A DNA stretch of 39,663 nt from Planktosalinus sp963977065 (GTDB taxonomy: Bacteria > Bacteroidota > Bacteroidia > Flavobacteriales > Flavobacteriaceae). Below the pieces are notes generated by a model. It searched no databases and was not told the DNA's origin. It was given only the letters and a program-made list of their open reading frames with translations. Of this stretch, positions 35,315 through 39,663 are shown one piece after another. Position numbers and translations under genes: made by a program. The first letter of the stretch is position 1. Every line of letters starts with the position of its first letter. The stretch spans positions 1-39,663 of the forward strand of contig CAXBNF010000025.1 in the NCBI GenBank assembly GCA_963977065.1, read 5' to 3'.

Positions 35315-35802
35315 AGTTGACCAAACCCGAACGCCAGTTATTTGACATCATAATTATCGGCTGATTAAAAATAAAAATAAATCATCGGAATTGAATTAAC
35401 GCATCCGAATTTAAAATCTGTGCGGAATTAAAAACTGTGCGGAATGAGTTGCGCAGACTTAAACGCTCGCCAAATGTTTTTACATTTATTCGAACATAGT
35501 CTAAGCCATCATCTTTTGGCTGAATAACAGAAACGATAAAAGTTACGGCTGACTCAAACGCTGAATGGACTTGCCAAAAAACCATTGACTTGAATCAAAA
35601 ATGGCACAATTTTTCAATCGCTCGGGATTAGCTTGTTTGACGACAAACGTTCGTTCAAAAATTGACTGAATAAAATGCGGAATAAAAAGCGCAACCGATT
35701 TTAATTTCGGAATTTTAAAAGAAAAATATCGGACTAAAATGTTGAATACCAAATTGAACTAAACAAAACGAACTGAATTAAAACAACGCGGATAAAAAAA
35801 CC
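35315..35802. other. Non-coding cassette 10, paralogue of cassette 9
   Basis: Related to cassette 9 by the same ordered block of words (CATCTTTTGGCTGAATAACAG, GTTTGACGACAAAC, AAATTGACTGAATAAAATGC). The minus strand would encode the same peptide words as cassette 9 (FIPHFIQSIF, FWQVHSA, SVIQPKDD), but in two different frames. It lacks a plus-strand ORF. The pair, with near-identical sites 9 and 10, suggests duplication of a cassette. Confidence 0.6.
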
Positions 35803-35939
35803 TGTGGGCAACACCGGCTATAATTTATTGCGGCTTAATTGCTTAATTGATGTTTATGTGTTTTTACTATATTTGGTTCTTATCCGAATCAACTCGGATT
35901 TTTAACCGCAACAAATCATAACCAAACACGTTGGCAACA
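35803..35939 (+). repeat. attC-like site 10
   Basis: Left border TGTGGGCAAC (35803-35812) is the reverse complement of GTTGCCCACA. The right border GTTGGCAAC (35930-35938) opens cassette 11. Near-identical to site 9. A third C/A opposition in the six-base stem would again be G/T on the bottom strand. Confidence 0.87.
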
Positions 35940-35959
35940 AGCTAAAAAAAACCAGAAAT

Positions 35960-37873
35960 ATGAAATTAATAAAAGCTGTAATTCATAAATACAAATCATT
36001 TGAAACCGACCAAGAATTCAAATTGAATAAGGATATCACAATTCTTGTCGGAATGAATGAATCAGGTAAAACTTCTGCATTGGAGGCTATTGCAAAAACT
36101 AATTATTTCCAAGATGACGAACAGTTCAAGTTTAATTTGACTCACGATTATCCAAGAAAAGAAAAAAAGAAAGTTGATAAAAGCGGAGAAAATCCTCAAG
36201 CAATAACTTGTACTTACCAAATTGAAGATTGGCTTTTAAAAGAGATTAGTGATGATATTGGAAAGGACGTTCTTAAAAACACCTCATTTTCAATAACAAC
36301 AAAATACAATAGTAGCAGTAGAACAATTGGAAATCTCACAACAGATAAAAAGAAATTTATTGATATTAAAACAAAAGAACTTGGTGTTAATAGTAATGCG
36401 TTAACCGAAAAACTTGTAAAAGTTAAAACACCAAAAGAATTTGATGAATTAGCAGCTACTTATAAGGACGAAAACTACGTAGATGCATTTAAAAATTTAA
36501 AGAAATATTTCGAGTTCAAAGCTTTTAGTAATCCAATCGATGAATATGTATTTAGAATTTATTTAGATACAAATCTTCCAAAATTCCTATACTATGATGA
36601 ATATTTTACATTGCCATCAAGAATCAGCATTGAAAAATTAGAAGCAAATCAACTTCAAGATAATGAATATAAGACTGCAAGAGCATTATTTGAATTAGCA
36701 GATATAAATACAGCAGAACTTCTAAAAGCTACTGATTTCGAAGATTTTATTGCAGAACTTGAAGCAACAGAAGCAATCATTTCAGCAGAGTTGTTTAAAT
36801 ATTGGCAGACAAATAAAAATCTGAATATCACTTTTCAAATTGACAAAAAAGAAGAAACTGACCAAAGAAGTAACACCAGAATTGTAGAACATATACTTGA
36901 TGTGCGTGTCAAAAGCAAAGGTGTTTCATTACCATTAAAGAATCGTAGTAAAGGTTTTAATTGGTTTTTTTCATTTTTGGTTTGGTTTAAAAAAATACAA
37001 GAGGATAACACTTCCAATTATATTTTACTATTGGACGAGCCAGGTCTTAATTTGCACGCTTCTGCACAAGCAGATTTATTGAGGTTTCTTCAAGACTTAT
37101 CTGTGGACTATCAAATAATCTATACAACTCATTCACCATTTATGATTTCCTCTGAAAATTTGGACAGAGTAAGAACTGTACTTGAAACAGATAAAGGTTC
37201 TGTTATTTCAGATAGCATTCAAGAGAAAGACCCGAACACATTATTCCCTTTACAAGCTGCTTTAGGTTATGACATTGCACAAAATTTATTTGTTAGCAAG
37301 AAAAATTTACTTGTAGAAGGTGTTTCGGATTTAATAATTCTAACAGCTCTGTCAGGTATTCTCGAATCAGATGGCAGAGAAGGAATTAGAGAAGATATTA
37401 CAATAGTCCCAACAGGAGGTTTAGAAAAAGTAGCGACATTTATTTCATTATTGCGAGGTTCTAAATTAGAAATTGCTTGCTTATTAGACTCTTACACAGA
37501 TGCTAAAGGAAAAGCAAAAATGGACAAAATGATTGTGGACAAAATAATTCACGGAAGCAAAGTCAGATTTTTTGACGAGTTTTTAAATAGTCATACAAAA
37601 GCTGACCTTGAAGATTTATTTGTAAAAACAGATTATTTAAAACTGTTTAATTCTGCTCATTCAGAATATACAGATATTAAGTTAGCAGACCTAAACGCAA
37701 GTATAAATCAAATAATAATTCAGATTAACAAACAAATAAATAAAGACAGATTTAATCATTACAGACCAGCAAACGAAATAATAAAAAATGGTGCTGATAA
37801 AGACTTTTTCGAAAAAGAAACATTAGATAATTTCGAAAAGGTATTTAAAGAAATAAATCAACTGTTCGAATAG
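35960..37873 (+). CDS. OLD-family ATPase with TOPRIM nuclease domain
   Basis: 637 residues, only ORF of cassette 11. The N-terminal ABC/SMC-type ATPase has Walker A GMNESGKT (residues 31-38) and Walker B YILLLDEPGLNLHA (~353-366), then the H-loop YTTHSPFM. The C-terminal TOPRIM domain has Glu near 452 (LLVEGVSDL) and the acidic CLLDSYTDA stretch near 507. OLD proteins are ATP-regulated DNA nucleases; P2 Old and retron- or Gabija-linked relatives act in phage defence. No UvrD-like helicase is present, so this is a solo (class 1-like) OLD. Confidence 0.87.
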   Translation: MKLIKAVIHKYKSFETDQEFKLNKDITILVGMNESGKTSALEAIAKTNYFQDDEQFKFNLTHDYPRKEKKKVDKSGENPQAITCTYQIEDWLLKEISDDIGKDVLKNTSFSITTKYNSSSRTIGNLTTDKKKFIDIKTKELGVNSNALTEKLVKVKTPKEFDELAATYKDENYVDAFKNLKKYFEFKAFSNPIDEYVFRIYLDTNLPKFLYYDEYFTLPSRISIEKLEANQLQDNEYKTARALFELADINTAELLKATDFEDFIAELEATEAIISAELFKYWQTNKNLNITFQIDKKEETDQRSNTRIVEHILDVRVKSKGVSLPLKNRSKGFNWFFSFLVWFKKIQEDNTSNYILLLDEPGLNLHASAQADLLRFLQDLSVDYQIIYTTHSPFMISSENLDRVRTVLETDKGSVISDSIQEKDPNTLFPLQAALGYDIAQNLFVSKKNLLVEGVSDLIILTALSGILESDGREGIREDITIVPTGGLEKVATFISLLRGSKLEIACLLDSYTDAKGKAKMDKMIVDKIIHGSKVRFFDEFLNSHTKADLEDLFVKTDYLKLFNSAHSEYTDIKLADLNASINQIIIQINKQINKDRFNHYRPANEIIKNGADKDFFEKETLDNFEKVFKEINQLFE

Positions 37874-37880
37874 AAAGCCA

Positions 37881-38016
37881 GTTGCCAACACCGTATATAA
37901 GCTATGGCTTGTTCTGTGCTTATTTGGAAAATCTATGATTTTCCCAAAGTTAGTTTATATTTGGAGAGGTTCGTGCTAAAAAACGCCACAGCTCATATAC
38001 AAACACGTTAGCAAAC
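37881..38016 (+). repeat. attC-like site 11
   Basis: Left border GTTGCCAAC (37881-37889) is the reverse complement of GTTGGCAAC. The right border GTTAGCAAAC (38007-38016) opens cassette 12. The apex hairpin GGAAAATC-TAT-GATTTTCC (37926-37944) is strong; TATATTTG is also present. A/C oppositions conserved. Confidence 0.87.
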
Positions 38017-38049
38017 AGTTGACAAAAGCAACGAACTAAAAACATAAAT

Positions 38050-39633
38050 ATGAACAAAGCCCTTTTCTTATTAACGATTATTATATTGTTGGTTTCCTGC
38101 CAAAGGAATTTAAACAGAGGAGTTGAAATTAAAGGATATGTCGATAACTCGGAGCGAGAATACATCAGTTTAAATTATGCACCTCGATTAAGAGGAAATC
38201 TAAATTTTGATAATTTTAAAACTATTGGTGCTTATATTGACTCGAATGGGAATTTTAGCTTCCAATCGGACAAGATTACGGATGGAGCTAATTTTACTTT
38301 GGAATTTAAAAACAAATTAATATCATTAGTTCTATTCAGCAACGATAATTTTAAACTGGATTTTGACATAGATAATCCACAAACTTCACTCTTCGCAACT
38401 GGTAATGGTGCTGGAAAAATTAACATATTAAATCTAACTCAATTGGACTATGACAATTTTGATTTAGAAACAAAAAAAAGTCTGGATGATTTCAACAACC
38501 ATATGCTTAATATCATTTCGGAACAGAAAAGATTACTGGATGCTGTATATTTCAAAAAAGCAAGTGAAGAAATAGTATTAAGTGCCCAGAACAAAGTCGA
38601 GATTCAACGAATAATTAAAAACTCACCACTATCCGAAAAAGAATTTAATTTTCTTCAAAACCGAATAATTTTTCAAAAATACTCATTGATTACCAGTTTT
38701 TTATCCAAAATAGCTAACAACAAAAGTATAGATACTACTAAAATCGATTTTACTAATGGTATTTTCAAATATTTCGACATTAAAGAATATAGTAAACTCG
38801 AAAATATCAATGACTGGCATTTAGCAAATGATTTAGAAAGTATTCTACAAATAGAATATTTGCGTAACCTAAAAGAGCAAAAAGAAATAAAGATTACTTA
38901 CGGCAATTGGAACACGTTTTTTAGTGATTCCCAATACACTAATTGGGTAGCAACATATTTGAAATCTAACTTCAACGAAGACATATACAATAAATACTTT
39001 TCAGATTTATCAGGTTGGTTAATGACATTAGGCTATGACTATGAAACATTTTATGAGGAAATTGACACGATAAACCAACCTAACAAGTACCTTTTAAAAC
39101 TTAATGCTTTCAAAGAATTATTGGATAATGGAATTGATAATAAGAATTATGGACTAAACCAAAATAACTTGGAACTAAACCAAAGGAAATTTAATTCTAT
39201 ACTGGAAAGTTATAACAGCAAACCATTATTAATAGTTTTTTGGTCTGCCCAATACGCAGGTGCATCAATTGTTAACAATCTTCAGGCTATTAAATTATTT
39301 GAGGATAGAAACAAAGAAAAGATAAACCTAATAAATGTTTGTATCGACAAAAAAGCAAATAAAAAATTATGGGCTGCTAGAATTATAGACAACGATTGGA
39401 AATCCAAACATTACTTTTTACCAATAGAGGATAATGATTCAATATTGAATAAGTTTAGTAACAAGAAAATATCTGCGTTTTGTGATGGAGGTGCAACATT
39501 TGCCTTTATTGACGAAAAAGGAAAAATCAACAATGGAATTGAATTTCCATTTCACAAATCACTTGGAGAAATTGAAAGAACAATTAAACAAAAACCGTTT
39601 GCTAACATTGGTAACCGTTGCACAAGCCTTTGA
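38050..39633 (+). CDS. Thioredoxin-fold lipoprotein lacking CxxC
   Basis: 527 residues, cassette 12. Lipoprotein signal with lipobox LVSC (Cys17). The N-terminal part (~25-120, VEIKGYVDNSEREYISLNYA) resembles the DUF4369-type beta domain found before TlpA-like domains in Bacteroidota. A long helical region follows. The C-terminal ~140 residues are thioredoxin-like: LLIVFWSAQYAGASIVNNLQ aligns with the active-site helix, but both cysteines are missing, so redox activity is unlikely. The frame runs through the cassette's left border and into the next core, so the last ~12 residues come from site sequence. The original stop was probably lost. Confidence 0.78.
   Translation: MNKALFLLTIIILLVSCQRNLNRGVEIKGYVDNSEREYISLNYAPRLRGNLNFDNFKTIGAYIDSNGNFSFQSDKITDGANFTLEFKNKLISLVLFSNDNFKLDFDIDNPQTSLFATGNGAGKINILNLTQLDYDNFDLETKKSLDDFNNHMLNIISEQKRLLDAVYFKKASEEIVLSAQNKVEIQRIIKNSPLSEKEFNFLQNRIIFQKYSLITSFLSKIANNKSIDTTKIDFTNGIFKYFDIKEYSKLENINDWHLANDLESILQIEYLRNLKEQKEIKITYGNWNTFFSDSQYTNWVATYLKSNFNEDIYNKYFSDLSGWLMTLGYDYETFYEEIDTINQPNKYLLKLNAFKELLDNGIDNKNYGLNQNNLELNQRKFNSILESYNSKPLLIVFWSAQYAGASIVNNLQAIKLFEDRNKEKINLINVCIDKKANKKLWAARIIDNDWKSKHYFLPIEDNDSILNKFSNKKISAFCDGGATFAFIDEKGKINNGIEFPFHKSLGEIERTIKQKPFANIGNRCTSL
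39597..39626 (+). repeat. Collapsed attC-like site 12
   Basis: GTTTGCTAAC (39597-39606) is the reverse complement of the cassette 12 start GTTAGCAAAC. Only 10 bases separate it from the next core GTTGCACAAG (39617-39626), instead of about 120. The right remnant TAACCGTT matches the right end of site 4. The hairpin arms seem to have been deleted. The window ends before the next cassette can be seen. Confidence 0.6.
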
Positions 39634-39663
39634 TTTTTTTGGTGATTTTTTCAACTAATTAAA

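Larger units (their letters stand above)
25125..39663 (+). mobile_element. Integron-like gene-cassette array (12 cassettes, continues past the window)
   Basis: Cassettes begin at GTT in positions 25195, 25922, 26896, 27840, 29632, 30975, 31854, 33081, 34718, 35305, 35930 and 38007. Each ends with a bipartite palindromic site whose left border is the reverse complement of that cassette's own first 9-10 bases. Nearly every cassette carries one or two ORFs on the plus strand, starting shortly after GTT. The right end of the array is not reached: a further core GTTGCACAAG opens at 39617. The recombinase and array lie at the edge of otherwise conserved core genome. Confidence 0.88.

Noticed and set aside
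35382..35752. 67- and 69-codon minus-strand ORFs in cassette 10
   Set aside because: They overlap each other in different frames and together mirror the single frame of cassette 9. More likely decay or chance similarity from conserved non-coding DNA.
35960..37873. Gabija system
   Set aside because: The GajA-like OLD protein has no GajB (UvrD-like helicase) partner in its cassette.
25794..38016. CRISPR array
   Set aside because: The repeats are ~137 bp, palindromic and variable, and the intervening units are 0.5-2 kb genes. No cas genes are present.
24008..39663. Insertion sequence or prophage
   Set aside because: No transposase, phage structural or replication genes, no IS-type terminal repeats. 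The only mobility gene is the tyrosine recombinase.

Overview
The window looks like chromosome from a member of Bacteroidota, most likely family Flavobacteriaceae. It is AT-rich, lacks clear Shine-Dalgarno sequences, and has repeated matches to the Bacteroidota promoter pattern TTG-N17-21-TAnnTTTG. It also carries gene sets typical of the group: a fused ResB/CcsA cytochrome c biogenesis protein, a 7TMR-DISM receptor, a LemA/DUF2207 pair, a TonB-dependent receptor with a carboxypeptidase-regulatory-like N-terminus, and a recF/lipoprotein/DUF721 cluster. Assignments come from reading the sequence and from memory of protein families; nothing was searched.

Bases 1-23000 are ordinary core genome. 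In order they hold the 5' part of the SRP RNA (minus strand), a glutamine cyclotransferase lipoprotein, an ABC-2 permease, a Gfo/Idh/MocA oxidoreductase, 3-hydroxybutyryl-CoA dehydrogenase, fumarase C, a 7TMR-DISM/HTH sensor, CcsBA, a DUF2520 protein overlapping a KdsC-like phosphatase and followed by a UbiA prenyltransferase, a TonB-dependent receptor, a 55-residue membrane protein, ribH, a TPR membrane protein, recF, a lipoprotein, DUF721/DciA-like, ndk, an NTF2-like lipoprotein, and the DUF2207/LemA pair.

Bases 23448-39663 are the remarkable part: an integron-like gene-cassette array. A small zinc-ribbon protein (minus) and a XerC/D-type tyrosine recombinase (plus) are divergent across a 14-bp tandem repeat. 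Right after the recombinase comes an attI-like stretch, then twelve cassettes, every convincing ORF of which is on the plus strand. Eleven complete attC-like sites of about 135-139 bp separate them; a twelfth is collapsed. In all twelve cassettes the 9-10 bases that open the cassette (GTT...) are the reverse complement of the 9-10 bases at its end (...AAC), as expected if each cassette circularises and inserts at GTT. All eleven complete sites fold into a long hairpin with an asymmetric internal loop, a covarying six-base-pair stem and two conserved A/C oppositions. Those oppositions become G/T wobble pairs on the bottom strand, suggesting, as in integrons, that the bottom strand is the folded substrate. 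The recombinase lacks the insertion that defines IntI and reads in the same direction as the cassettes.

The cassette cargo looks like a defence and stability island: a ParDE-type toxin-antitoxin pair with a palindromic operator; a two-gene CBASS-like unit (S-4TM pore-forming effector plus CD-NTase); two PD-(D/E)XK nuclease-like proteins; an OLD-family ATPase/TOPRIM nuclease; an Imm26-like protein; several small membrane proteins; a frameshifted membrane protein; two related non-coding cassettes; and a thioredoxin-fold lipoprotein without CxxC. ORFs start only 20-72 bp after GTT, so promoters, if local, would have to lie in the recombination sites or upstream, possibly at the recombinase.
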